Below, in pieces: positions 43,190-51,592 of a DNA stretch of 64,000 nucleotides (position 1 is the first letter of the stretch; each line of letters begins with the position of its first letter). The notes under the pieces were generated by a model that was not told the origin of the DNA, made no database searches, and saw only the letters and a program-made list of their open reading frames with translations. Source of the stretch: Hallerella sp964397425 (GTDB taxonomy: Bacteria > Fibrobacterota > Fibrobacteria > Fibrobacterales > Fibrobacteraceae); NCBI GenBank assembly GCA_964397425.1, contig CAYNID010000002.1, positions 217,069-281,068 on the forward strand, read 5' to 3'. The translations under genes were made by a program, and so were the position numbers.

Positions 43190-43809
43190 GCACGCTCTCC
43201 GTTGAAAATCTTGGCGAGGGATTTCGCCTGCTGCAGGGAATCTTCCCCGGCGACAAGGCTCAAGTTCAGCAGGGGATAATACTTTTCGCTGTCAAATCCC
43301 AGCCGGTAAGCCGCCCCGGAAACCTTTGCCAGGTAAAGAAGTTGGAAAATCGGTTTGGGTTCCAAATGAAGGCAAAGGCTTGGATGCCTTTCGCAAACGG
43401 CCTGTTCCAGTTTCCGGAATTCCGGTTCGCCGTAGCGGCACCCTAAGGCTGTGTAATACAGGACTTCGCTTTGGATTTTCAAGGTTTCCAACAGCTTTTC
43501 GTGCCTTTTGTTGGAAAGTATCGAAAGGCCTTTGATTTTTTGGGATTCGAGGCTCCGCAACAGTTCCGCGTAAGAGAGGAGGTCATCGGAGCGTTCCGGC
43601 AAAATGATCAAAACCCCGTTGAGATTTGAAACTTTTATCGGGTATTCGAAGGGCTCGGTGACCGGTCCCGCCTTTTTGATGAACCAGCGCAACAAGAATT
43701 CCCGCGAACGGAATCTTTTGAAAAAGTAGCGGAACGAGTCGGCGAAATAAGGCGATGGTTTCAAACGGGAACTCCAAGGTTGGACTTGGAAAATATAAAT
43801 TTTCATCAT
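43186..43809 (-). CDS. Conserved hypothetical protein, Rossmann-like
   Basis: 207 aa. A basic, hydrophobic N-terminus (SFRYFFKRFRSREFLLRWF) without a classical signal peptide, then alternating strands and helices (LNGVLIILPERSDDLLSYAE, LSILSNKRHEKLLETLK) and a late AAYRLGFDSEKYYPLLNLSL block. The overall pattern recalls the N-terminal lobe of GT9-type glycosyltransferases or the small FCB-group proteins with an RxGF..Y motif, but I cannot name it. It is coupled to the PHP gene (ATGA). Its start overlaps the start of the divergent RNase H gene by 2 nt. Confidence 0.6.
   Translation of the reverse strand: MMKIYIFQVQPWSSRLKPSPYFADSFRYFFKRFRSREFLLRWFIKKAGPVTEPFEYPIKVSNLNGVLIILPERSDDLLSYAELLRSLESQKIKGLSILSNKRHEKLLETLKIQSEVLYYTALGCRYGEPEFRKLEQAVCERHPSLCLHLEPKPIFQLLYLAKVSGAAYRLGFDSEKYYPLLNLSLVAGEDSLQQAKSLAKIFNGERA
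43794..43799 (+). promoter_or_regulatory. TATAAA box 8 nt upstream of rnhA
   Basis: TATAAA-N8-ATG, inside the first bases of the divergent gene's 5' region. If the second ATG (43817) is used, the leader would be 17 nt. Confidence 0.35.
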
Positions 43810-44512
43810 GGGAAAAATGAAATTCTACGCCATCCAGACGCCTTCTGTGAAGAAAATCGTGACTTCTTGGCCGGAATGCGAACGCCTGGTACACGGTGTT
43901 AAGGGCTGCCTTTACAAATCCTTTGCGACCCGTGCCGATGCCGAAGCGTGGCTTTCGGGCGTTTCGGAAAAGCACGCGGACGGCTTGCGGATTTATGTGG
44001 ACGGCTCTTATTCTCCGGATTTTGACTATGCGGGCTGGGCGTTCATCGCCGTGGAAAACGGCAGGGAAGTCGGTTCGGAAAGCGGAATTACGGAGTTCCC
44101 TGCCGAAAGCAGGAATATCGACGGTGAATTCGCGGCGAGCCTCCATGCGATGGCCTGGTTGAAGAAGACCGGAAAGACGGGCGTCATTTGTCACGATTAC
44201 GAAGGCATCGCCCGTTTTGCGAAGGGAGAATGGAAAGCGACAAAGCCCATCGCCATCCGTTACCGGGATGCGGCAAAGGCGTTCCCCGGAACCAAGTTTG
44301 AAAAGGTCCCCGCCCATTCCGGCGTCAAATGGAACGAGGCTGTCGACGAACTTGCCAAAAAAGCGATAGTCAATGCCAAAAAGGGAATTGCCGATGCGAA
44401 AAAAGGCGTTCTGCCGGGTGGCACCCCAAATTCGCTTCAAAGCGGCAGGGAAGAGCCCTCTACGCCAAAATCCACAACGCCGCCGCATGGGGAACAGCTG
44501 GAACTGTTTTAA
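43808..44512 (+). CDS. rnhA: Ribonuclease H with N-terminal viroplasmin domain
   Basis: Removes RNA from RNA-DNA hybrids. 234 aa. Residues about 4-50 (KFYAIQTPSVKKIVTSWPEC, CLYKSFATRADAEAWLSG) are the caulimovirus viroplasmin/RNase H1 hybrid-binding domain, common in eukaryotic RNase H1 and found in some bacteria. The catalytic domain (about 60-190) carries the acidic set: D in IYVDGSYSP, E in NIDGEFAAS, D in VICHDYEG, D in NEAVDELAKK. A low-complexity Lys/Ser/Pro tail follows. ATG 43808 or 43817 may be the start. Confidence 0.9.
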   Translation: MGKMKFYAIQTPSVKKIVTSWPECERLVHGVKGCLYKSFATRADAEAWLSGVSEKHADGLRIYVDGSYSPDFDYAGWAFIAVENGREVGSESGITEFPAESRNIDGEFAASLHAMAWLKKTGKTGVICHDYEGIARFAKGEWKATKPIAIRYRDAAKAFPGTKFEKVPAHSGVKWNEAVDELAKKAIVNAKKGIADAKKGVLPGGTPNSLQSGREEPSTPKSTTPPHGEQLELF

Positions 44513-44680
44513 ATACCTTCGATTGGAAAATCCACCGAAGGTTCCATTCACAAGCAAGTCCGCGCCTTTTTTAAATGGCGGCGAAAAGAAATGAGCCCGT
44601 ATCTTGCCGGACTCGTCGGTTGATTGTTCAATGTTGGAACCGGCTCTTTTTGTGGAGCCGTTCCGTTTCAGTGAAATTTT

Positions 44681-46747
44681 TTAATCATCTTTGATGCAGC
44701 GAATCGCAATGCGGTTCGTGTTGGGGTCTTGGTGTCCTTTTGTTAAATCATTTTTATTGTATTGGATGTAATAAGAGCTGATGGTTCCGTTTTTTTGATA
44801 ATTGGAGCTCCAGAAATGGGCGTGCGAGCTCGAGTCTTCAAGGGGAGTCCAATCCTCTTCGTCGTCCGGGTCGTATAACCAGTCGTAATACCCGACGGGC
44901 TGCGCGTTGAATCCGACCCTATCGCTTCCATTGTGATTCTTTTTCCAACCGGAAGAGGATCGCAAAGAAATGCCTACGCCTTCATCTGGATATTGGGCGC
45001 TCATATAATTGTTTAAAATTTTCCATTCCGTCGTGTCTGGCAGATGCCACCCTTCGGGGCAAATGCCGCGAACGGGGTATTTGGGAGAGCATCTTTTGGT
45101 AGTATTTCCACAACCAGCAGCGGATTTGCTGTAAATTCCTATCGAATCCATTGCTGTCGCCCAATTGTAGTAGGCGTTGTTTTTGTAAATGATAAACGTT
45201 CCCGATGCGTATTTGCGAGTCGAACCCTGAGGGTAATCGGGTGGGGTGAATATCAAATTCTTCGCCATCCAAGTTTGCGTGCCAATGGTCACGATGGGGT
45301 AAATTTTCGAATCGCGCATATCGCAGAGCTTGCTTGCTACATCGTATCGATTGCCTCCGCATAATGTGACAATGGTGTCTTTGCTCCTGTCTTTGAAATG
45401 GTAGCAGAAACTCAATGAGGGATTGTAAGGCTTGTGTCCGCAAGAGTAAAGGGACGCTTCGTGGCACAGCGCCGTGTCCAAGTCGTATGTTTTGCCTCCA
45501 CACAAGGTGACGAGCGTGTCTTTCCCTCCTTTCGAATAGCAGAAATCCGCTGTGGGGTTATACGCTTTTTTCCCACAAGAGTAAATGGTTCCTTGGTGGC
45601 ACAACGCCGTATCCAAGTCGTATTTTTTGCCGCCACACAAGGCGACAATGGAATCCTTTCCTCCTTTCGAATAGCAGAAATCCGTCGCCAAGTCGTAGAT
45701 GTCGCCTCCGCATAATGTGACAATGGAGTCTTTCCGTCCGTCGTTGTAACAGAAACTCAACGAGGGGTCGTAAGGCTTTTGCCCACAGGCGTAAAGGGAA
45801 GACTCGTGACAGAAAGCGGTGTCCAAGTCGTATTTTTTGCCGCCGCATAAGGCGACAATGGAATCCTTTCCTTCCTTTGAATAGCAGAAATCCGTCGCCA
45901 AGTCGTAGATGTCGCCTCCGCATAATGTGACAATGGAGTCTTTCCGTCCGTCGTTGTAACAGAAACTCAACGAGGGGTCGTAAGGCTTTTGCCCACAGGC
46001 GTAAAGGGAAGACTCGTGACAGAAAGCGGTGTCCAAGTCGTATTTTTTGCCGCCGCATAAGGCGACAATGGAATCCTTTCCTTCCTTTGAATAGCAGAAA
46101 TCCGTCGCCAAGTCGTAGATGTCGCCTCCGCATAATGTGACAATGGAGTCTTTCCGTCCGTCGTTGTAACAGAAACTTTTGTGCAAATCGTAAGGGTCGC
46201 GATTGCACAGGGCTTTGTAAAGCGTCACAGTGTCTTTTTCGCATTCAAAGAAAACAGTCCCATGACCATCGTCAAAAAATTTGCAATTTTTCCCATCTTT
46301 TCCATTTAAAATGACTCCCACGGAATCATTGCCGCAGAGTATCTTGTAGCCGTTTTCGATGGCTTCCGTTGAGCAGCTTTTGCCGTCCAATCCCATGACG
46401 GTGTCCCGGATGACCAGAGTATCTTTTTGAAAAAACAAAAGCGTATCTACGTGCGAAAGGATGAGCGTGTCTTTTTGAAAAACGAGCAGCGTATCTTTGC
46501 GGACAGAATCCGCGGAGGAGCTTTTCAATGTTTGCCAAGAACCCTTGCCGTTACAGTAAAAACTCTCACCGGAATGCGCCAAATAAAGCTCACCGGAATG
46601 CCCGGCATCACAGATTGGCAAAGAATTTCCGTCTTCGAGCGCATGGATGCCGGTTGAATTGTCCTCGCTTCCATCGCCGCAGCCGAACAGTGAAAAAGAA
46701 AGTAATGTAAAGAGTAAAATAAAATACGTGTTTTTACGGTGTTTCAT
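44681..46747 (-). CDS. FISUMP-domain lipoprotein with perfect 70-aa tandem repeats
   Basis: 688 aa from ATG 46747. Lipobox LFGC (about residue 23). The N-terminal part has a module with CNGKGSWQTLKSS and a row of KDTLxx heptad-like units (KDTLLVFQKDTLILSHVDTL). Residues about 180-480 hold repeated CGGxxYDLxTxFCYSxxGKDSIVxL units of about 35 residues, arranged as 70-residue tandem copies that are almost identical in DNA. The C-terminal about 190 residues are a canonical FISUMP domain: IVTIGTQTWMAKNLIF, YPVRGICPEGWHLPDTTEW, RVGFNAQPVGYY, HAHFWSSNYQ, NRIAIRCIKD. Presumed surface adhesin or glycan-binding protein. Confidence 0.8.
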   Translation of the reverse strand: MKHRKNTYFILLFTLLSFSLFGCGDGSEDNSTGIHALEDGNSLPICDAGHSGELYLAHSGESFYCNGKGSWQTLKSSSADSVRKDTLLVFQKDTLILSHVDTLLFFQKDTLVIRDTVMGLDGKSCSTEAIENGYKILCGNDSVGVILNGKDGKNCKFFDDGHGTVFFECEKDTVTLYKALCNRDPYDLHKSFCYNDGRKDSIVTLCGGDIYDLATDFCYSKEGKDSIVALCGGKKYDLDTAFCHESSLYACGQKPYDPSLSFCYNDGRKDSIVTLCGGDIYDLATDFCYSKEGKDSIVALCGGKKYDLDTAFCHESSLYACGQKPYDPSLSFCYNDGRKDSIVTLCGGDIYDLATDFCYSKGGKDSIVALCGGKKYDLDTALCHQGTIYSCGKKAYNPTADFCYSKGGKDTLVTLCGGKTYDLDTALCHEASLYSCGHKPYNPSLSFCYHFKDRSKDTIVTLCGGNRYDVASKLCDMRDSKIYPIVTIGTQTWMAKNLIFTPPDYPQGSTRKYASGTFIIYKNNAYYNWATAMDSIGIYSKSAAGCGNTTKRCSPKYPVRGICPEGWHLPDTTEWKILNNYMSAQYPDEGVGISLRSSSGWKKNHNGSDRVGFNAQPVGYYDWLYDPDDEEDWTPLEDSSSHAHFWSSNYQKNGTISSYYIQYNKNDLTKGHQDPNTNRIAIRCIKDD
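45655..46175 (-). repeat. 210-bp tandem repeat, about 2.5 copies
   Basis: The stretch caatggagtctttccgtccg recurs at 45721, 45931 and 46141, an exact 210-bp period (70 codons). The copies are essentially identical between 45721 and 46140, while flanking units (45400-45650) are diverged relatives. Such identity indicates recent expansion and allows length change by recombination. Confidence 0.9.
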
Positions 46748-46856
46748 GGTGCTGTAAAATAGTAAAAAAAAACAAAAGGAAATAAATTTGTTGGAATTTT
46801 TATTTTGACGCCCCAGCTTCAAGGAGGCCTTTCGAAGAGTTTTCCAAAACATTTTC

Positions 46857-46862
46857 TATATT
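46857..46862 (+). promoter_or_regulatory. TATATT box 7 nt upstream of ftsK
   Basis: TATATT-GTGGTTC-ATG. No Shine-Dalgarno between box and start. Confidence 0.45.
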
Positions 46863-46869
46863 GTGGTTC

Positions 46870-49659
46870 ATGGTGAAGCGTACGCAAAAAAAAGAAAAAA
46901 GGGGAAATGTCATCAACTGGAAGCCCGTTTGCGGAGTGCTGCTTCTCGCTTTTGGACTTTTCCTGTTCATCACCCTTGTTTTTTACATTGGCAACGAAGA
47001 GAAGGACTACTTGGGAAAATTTTTTGGCAAAAGCTTTCCCCATTTTTTCGTTCACATATTTGGCAAGTTTTCGGCGACCCTTGCTTCGGTTTCAACGGTT
47101 TGCTGGGGCATTTGGATGTTGGCCAAAGGTAAATTTAAGCTGAAAATTTGCGTTGGAATTTCTGCGTTTTCCTTGCTCATCCCGGCGATGTTCGCCCTTT
47201 TGACTGCGGACGGCGTATCAAAAACGGTGAATTCAGAGGCGTTCCATTCTACAGGCGGGCTGTTGGGGTACTTTTTCGTTGAAAGCCTGATTAAACCCGT
47301 TTTTGGCGCGGGGAACGTCGCCTTTCCGTTCCTTGTGCTTTGCCTCTTGGCGCTCATTTTTGCCATTGTATTTTTCGGTCTCCGTCCTTCTCATTTTTCG
47401 TTTGTCAAAGTTCCTCTCACTGCTATTGTCGGATGGTGGAAGAGCCGTCCCAAAGTGGAGCGCTCCCTTCCCGAAGACAAGCCTTCTGAAATTTCCCCCA
47501 AAGCGGAAAAAAGGAAGGAACCGCATCGCGCCAGCATTCCCAATCCGGATTGGGACAGCGATTATACGGTTTACACGGGAAAGGCGAAACCTTTCCGGGG
47601 CGCTGTGGGCGTTTTCGACGGGACGCTTCCCGTTTCGCAGGAGTCTTTCTTGCCGCAAAAAAAGGAAGACGAAACGGTTTTGTCCCCCGAGGGACCTTCG
47701 GGATTTCCCAATGCGGCTGAACGTGAAATCGAAGAGAAGGAGCGTTACCTCAAAGAAAACGAGAATCGCCTTGGTGCCTTGGAAGTCCGCGCGTTGCGCG
47801 ATGAAATTGCGCATTTGCGGCAGGTCCAGCAGATGAACGATTGGGAAAACAACCGCCAGTTCCGCCCCTCCATCCAAGGAATCGTCGAACGCCGCGACGG
47901 GGAAGCGGATGCGCCGTCCCATGATTCCGAAGAGATTCCGGTTAACGCGGAACATTCCCAGCCAAAGGAGCCTTCTCCGGCACAAGAGGAGCTGCCGAAA
48001 ACGGTTTCGCCGCCCACGCAATACGATGAATACATCGTTCCGAAAGTGGCGGACATTTTGGATGCGCCCCCGGCGCAAAAGCCCGATTATACGGCGGCGG
48101 AACTCGATGAAATCAGCCATCAGCTCGAAGAGCAGCTCGAAAACTTCAAAGTCAAGGGGAAGGTGCTGGGCATTTCGACGGGACCGATGATTACCCGGTT
48201 CGAAGTGGAGCCGGGACCGGGCGTGAAAGTTTCCCGCTTCGCCGCCCTGCACGAAGATTTGGCGTTGGCCCTCAAGGCGAAGTCCATCCGCATTTTGGCC
48301 CCGATTCCCGGAAAGTCCCTGGTCGGAGTCGAAGTTCCGAACCGCAAACTCCAGACAGTCTATTGCCGCGACATTTTCGAAAGCCCGCTGTTCAAGCCGC
48401 AGCCCGACAAGCTCATCATCGCCCTGGGAAAAGACATTACGGGAAACCCTTACACGATGGATCTTTGCCGCGCGCCGCACATCCTGATTGCCGGGCAAAC
48501 CGGATCCGGAAAATCCGTTTGCATCAACACGCTGATGGCGAGCCTCCTCTTCAGCAAGACGCCGGATGAATTGCGGATGATCCTGGTCGACCCGAAAGTC
48601 GTGGAACTGAAGCTTTACGAAAACATTCCGCACCTGCTTTCTCCGGTTGTGACGCAGCCCGACGCGGCCGTTTCCGCGCTCAAATGGGCTTGTGTCGAAA
48701 TGGACCGCCGTTACGAAAAGCTGGCGGATTGGAAAGTCCGCAATCTGGTGGGGTACAACCAGAAGCGCAAGGAGCAGCTGGAGCTGGTCCAGAAATCGAT
48801 GGCGGCGAAAAACGCTTACGAATCCGCGAAAGCTGCCGCGGAAAAAGTCGAAGCGGCAAACCGGGAGGCTTTGGAAAAGGCCAAAGAAGAAGGCGCGGAA
48901 GCTCCGGAACTGTTGCCGGTGCCGCCTGTGCCCGATCCGGCGGAAATTCCCCCGATGCCCTCGGAACTCATGGAAAACATGCCGTACATCGTCGTCGTCA
49001 TCGACGAGCTTGCCGATTTGATGATGGTCGCGGGGAAGGAAGTCGAAAAATACATCGCGCGCATCGCGCAAAAAGCCCGTGCGGTGGGCATCCATCTTGT
49101 CATCGCGACTCAGCGGCCTTCGGTGAACGTCATCACGGGCCTTATCAAGGCGAACCTTCCGGCGCGCATCAGCTTCAAAGTGGCGTCGCAAATCGATTCC
49201 CGTACGGTCATGGACCGCGCCGGCGCAGAAAAGCTTCTCGGCCGCGGCGACATGCTTTACCGCTCCGGGGATGATCCGGAACCAATCCGCGTGCACGGCG
49301 GTTTTTTGACTGACGAAGAAGTGGAAAAACTTTCGGACGCGTGTGCGAACCAGAACGTTCATTACGACCGCCTCGACACATTCGAAGTCGAAGATCCGTC
49401 CGAAGTGGCCGAAGAAGAGTCCGGCAAATATTCGGGCAAGATGGATCCTATCGCACTAGACGTCGCCCGTTATGGACTCGAATGCGGCTCGCTTTCCACG
49501 TCGGGGGTGCAGCGGCATTTTTCCGTCGGATTTTCCCGCGCCGGGAAAATCATGGATATTCTGGAACGCTTGGGTATCTGCGGTCCCAAATGCGGCTCGA
49601 AGCCCCGCGAAATGCTGATTCACGACGAAAACGCCCTTTTTGAAAAGTGGCCGAGGTAA
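46870..49659 (+). CDS. ftsK: DNA translocase FtsK/SpoIIIE
   Basis: Septal DNA pump that clears chromosomes at division. About 929 aa. Four N-terminal membrane helices (about 15-180), a charged linker with a coiled coil (about 280-330), the alpha/beta motor (Walker A ILIAGQTGSGKSVCINTL near 540; Walker B IVVVIDELADLMM near 706; ATQRPSVNVITGLIKANLPA) and the gamma winged-helix domain (about 857-927, YGLECGSLSTSGVQRHFSVG) that reads orienting DNA sites. Unusual: between GYNQKRKEQLELVQ and the Walker B strand an Ala/Glu-rich helix plus Pro-rich stretch of about 60 residues is inserted (EKVEAANREALEKAKEEGAE, PVPPVPDPAEIPP). ATG 46870 is preferred over TTG 46861. Confidence 0.94.
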   Translation: MVKRTQKKEKRGNVINWKPVCGVLLLAFGLFLFITLVFYIGNEEKDYLGKFFGKSFPHFFVHIFGKFSATLASVSTVCWGIWMLAKGKFKLKICVGISAFSLLIPAMFALLTADGVSKTVNSEAFHSTGGLLGYFFVESLIKPVFGAGNVAFPFLVLCLLALIFAIVFFGLRPSHFSFVKVPLTAIVGWWKSRPKVERSLPEDKPSEISPKAEKRKEPHRASIPNPDWDSDYTVYTGKAKPFRGAVGVFDGTLPVSQESFLPQKKEDETVLSPEGPSGFPNAAEREIEEKERYLKENENRLGALEVRALRDEIAHLRQVQQMNDWENNRQFRPSIQGIVERRDGEADAPSHDSEEIPVNAEHSQPKEPSPAQEELPKTVSPPTQYDEYIVPKVADILDAPPAQKPDYTAAELDEISHQLEEQLENFKVKGKVLGISTGPMITRFEVEPGPGVKVSRFAALHEDLALALKAKSIRILAPIPGKSLVGVEVPNRKLQTVYCRDIFESPLFKPQPDKLIIALGKDITGNPYTMDLCRAPHILIAGQTGSGKSVCINTLMASLLFSKTPDELRMILVDPKVVELKLYENIPHLLSPVVTQPDAAVSALKWACVEMDRRYEKLADWKVRNLVGYNQKRKEQLELVQKSMAAKNAYESAKAAAEKVEAANREALEKAKEEGAEAPELLPVPPVPDPAEIPPMPSELMENMPYIVVVIDELADLMMVAGKEVEKYIARIAQKARAVGIHLVIATQRPSVNVITGLIKANLPARISFKVASQIDSRTVMDRAGAEKLLGRGDMLYRSGDDPEPIRVHGGFLTDEEVEKLSDACANQNVHYDRLDTFEVEDPSEVAEEESGKYSGKMDPIALDVARYGLECGSLSTSGVQRHFSVGFSRAGKIMDILERLGICGPKCGSKPREMLIHDENALFEKWPR

Positions 49660-49661
49660 CC

Positions 49662-50618
49662 GTGCGTTCTCCGCGAAATAGAACACTTTCCCTTTCGGAC
49701 GCGGAACGTTCCCGCCTGGGCGAAAAACTGTTGGATTTTTCCGCCGGCGCGCCAGATTCTTTCGCCTGGGAATCCCGGACTCTGTTGAACAAAACGATTT
49801 TAGGCGATTCCATCCGCTTGTTGCCGAAGATTCCCACGGGAATCGCCGATTTGATCATCGCCGATCCTCCGTATAATCTGAGCAAGGATTTTCACGGCAA
49901 CCACTTTTTCGCCATGTCCCATGCGGAATACGAAGAATACTTGAACACTTGGATGGGGGAGCTTTCCCGGATTCTCTCCCCTGCGGGAGCTCTGTATGTG
50001 TGCGGCGACTGGCGTTCGGCTGCGGCGATTCAAAACGCGCTTTCGGGAAGGTTCTCGATTTTGAACCGGATCACTTGGGGCCGCGAAAAGGGCCGCGGCG
50101 CTTCGGCAAACTGGAAAAATGGGATGGAAGACATCTGGTTCGCCGTCAAGAATCCAAAGAACTACTGCTTTCATCCGGAAAGAGTCCGCCTGCGCCGCCG
50201 CGTCATCGCGCCGTATCGGCAAGACGGCCTCCCCAAGGATTGGGACGACACGAAAAACGGCAAGTTCCGCGATACGGCTCCATCGAATTTTTGGGACGAT
50301 ATCAGCGTTCCGTTTTGGAGCATGCCCGAAAACACGGAACATCCGACTCAAAAGCCCGAAAAACTGGTGGCGAAGCTCATCCTTTCTTCTTCGGAACCGG
50401 GACAAGTCGTCTTCGATCCCTTTTTGGGCAGCGGCACGACAAGCGTTGTCGCCAAAAAACTGGGCCGCTCTTATTTTGGCATCGAACAGAATCGGGAATA
50501 CGCTTGCCTTTGCGAAAAACGGTTGGAGCTGGCGGAATCCGAAAGGTCCATTCAGGGATACGCGGATGGCGTTTTCTGGGAAAGAAATTCTTTCTCATTT
50601 CAAAAATCCCCGAAATAG
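49662..50618 (+). CDS. DNA methyltransferase, beta-class amino-methyltransferase
   Basis: About 318 aa. Motif IV LIIADPPYNLSKDF (near residue 67) precedes motif I VVFDPFLGSGTTSV (near 255), the beta-class order of N6-adenine or N4-cytosine methyltransferases. Other landmarks: ALYVCGDWRS, RITWGREKGRGASANWKN, MEDIWF, EHPTQKPEKL. The recognition site cannot be told. No restriction endonuclease is adjacent, so it is either an orphan regulatory methyltransferase or its partner lies elsewhere. It starts 2 bp after the ftsK stop: GTG 49662 has a GAGG site at the right distance; GTG 49647, overlapping ftsK, is the alternative. Confidence 0.88.
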   Translation: MRSPRNRTLSLSDAERSRLGEKLLDFSAGAPDSFAWESRTLLNKTILGDSIRLLPKIPTGIADLIIADPPYNLSKDFHGNHFFAMSHAEYEEYLNTWMGELSRILSPAGALYVCGDWRSAAAIQNALSGRFSILNRITWGREKGRGASANWKNGMEDIWFAVKNPKNYCFHPERVRLRRRVIAPYRQDGLPKDWDDTKNGKFRDTAPSNFWDDISVPFWSMPENTEHPTQKPEKLVAKLILSSSEPGQVVFDPFLGSGTTSVVAKKLGRSYFGIEQNREYACLCEKRLELAESERSIQGYADGVFWERNSFSFQKSPK

Positions 50619-50632
50619 TCGCAAATTCTTGC

Positions 50633-50638
50633 TATATT
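50633..50638 (+). promoter_or_regulatory. TATATT box 7 nt upstream of the 50646 gene
   Basis: TATATT-GATTTTG-ATG, no Shine-Dalgarno. Confidence 0.45.
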
Positions 50639-50645
50639 GATTTTG

Positions 50646-51059
50646 ATGGTCGACATTTCCTCTTACATCTTGATTTTCGCCTCGGTCGTCGTCTTCGGGT
50701 ACAGCCTTTCGCGATTCATAGACAATTACGGCGCACTCCAGCAGAGGATTCATATTTACCGTTCCATCTTGCAGGACTTGGACGAATCTCCCGACGCAAC
50801 CCGGCGCGCCAATGTCGTGCAAAACGTCTGCTTGCTCCTTTCTTATGCGCTGGGGGCTTATTTCGCCCAATTCGCCTTTTGGGTTTTAACGCTCATCGTC
50901 GCCAAGTTTTCCGTGTCCTGCATTCTTTCGGACCGCCTGTATGGCCTGGTCTTGGACGGAAACGCTTCGGTGTCGCGGACATTTTACTGGTTGCATAAAT
51001 CCGATTCCCTGTTGAACGCGGCGCTGTGCGTCTTCATCTTGATTGCGATTGTTTCATGA
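50646..51059 (+). CDS. Integral membrane protein of unknown function
   Basis: 137 aa from ATG 50646. Helices at about 5-22 (YILIFASVVVFGYSLS), 60-95 (VCLLLSYALGAYFAQFAFWV, LTLIVAKF) and 120-137 (LLNAALCVFILIAIVS); the loop between contains charged residues (QQRIHIYRSILQDLDESPDA). No family recognised. It overlaps the following barrel gene by 4 nt (ATGA), so the two are coupled and may work together at the envelope. Confidence 0.7.
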   Translation: MVDISSYILIFASVVVFGYSLSRFIDNYGALQQRIHIYRSILQDLDESPDATRRANVVQNVCLLLSYALGAYFAQFAFWVLTLIVAKFSVSCILSDRLYGLVLDGNASVSRTFYWLHKSDSLLNAALCVFILIAIVS

Positions 51060-51592
51060 AAAAGGCCTCGCTCCTTCTTTTTTTGTGTCTCGCCGCATCA
51101 GCTTTTGCGCAAAAGCTGCCGTTCGTGGTGGGCGGGGTCGTGGAATCGGCCTACGGAATCCAGGATGATGGTTCCGATGGGGCGGGAATCAACCGAATGA
51201 CGCCCTTTGTCGGCGTTTGGCTTTGGGACATCGGGTATTTCCGCGCCGGTTACGGATTTTACAATTATTCCCGCACCGATGCCGAAAAAGACCGGTTGTC
51301 CGCCCAAGTGCGGACGCTCAGCCTTTCCCTGGGAGTTTCTCTTGGCGGACATGGAAAGCCTTACCTGATAGGCTCGTTCAGCCGGGCAAAGCAGCTTGCG
51401 AACGTGGGGGACGTCACCTGGTGCGAATGGGGGGCGGGCCTCGGCGCGACCTTCCAGCTGTTGCCGACAGCGGCGATAGTCACCGAAATGGAGCACCGTT
51501 GGATTCTTTCCCATTACAATCCCGTTGAAGATATGCGCGTTCACGGGACCCGATTCCAGTTTAACGTCGGATTTGTCGTCTATGTCTACTAA
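51056..51592 (+). CDS. Small outer-membrane beta-barrel protein
   Basis: 178 aa. Signal peptide MKKASLLLFLCLAASAFA, then alternating amphipathic strands (FVVGGVVESAYGIQD, YFRAGYGFYNYSRTDAEK, LSLSLGVSLGGHGKPYLIG, GTRFQFNVGFVVYVY), suggesting an 8-stranded barrel with an aromatic end. Start overlaps the stop of the membrane protein gene (ATGA) and its own end overlaps nadD by 11 nt, so it sits in a tight operon 50646-53266. Function unknown. Confidence 0.75.
   Translation: MKKASLLLFLCLAASAFAQKLPFVVGGVVESAYGIQDDGSDGAGINRMTPFVGVWLWDIGYFRAGYGFYNYSRTDAEKDRLSAQVRTLSLSLGVSLGGHGKPYLIGSFSRAKQLANVGDVTWCEWGAGLGATFQLLPTAAIVTEMEHRWILSHYNPVEDMRVHGTRFQFNVGFVVYVY

Noticed and set aside
44513..44680. Terminator between rnhA and the FISUMP gene
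   Set aside because: An imperfect GGAACCGGCTC / GAGCCGTTCC hairpin is present near 44635-44665 but no T-run follows on either strand.
45400..46175. Tandem repeats considered as a CRISPR array
   Set aside because: The period is 210 bp, in frame and translated; there are no unique spacers between short repeats and no cas genes.
47233..49362. 709-aa open frame antisense to ftsK
   Set aside because: Arg/His/Phe-rich shadow of the ftsK codon pattern, no domain or signal. Similar shadows lie antisense to pnp (53374-55701), aspS (58418-60115) and valS (5349-6230).
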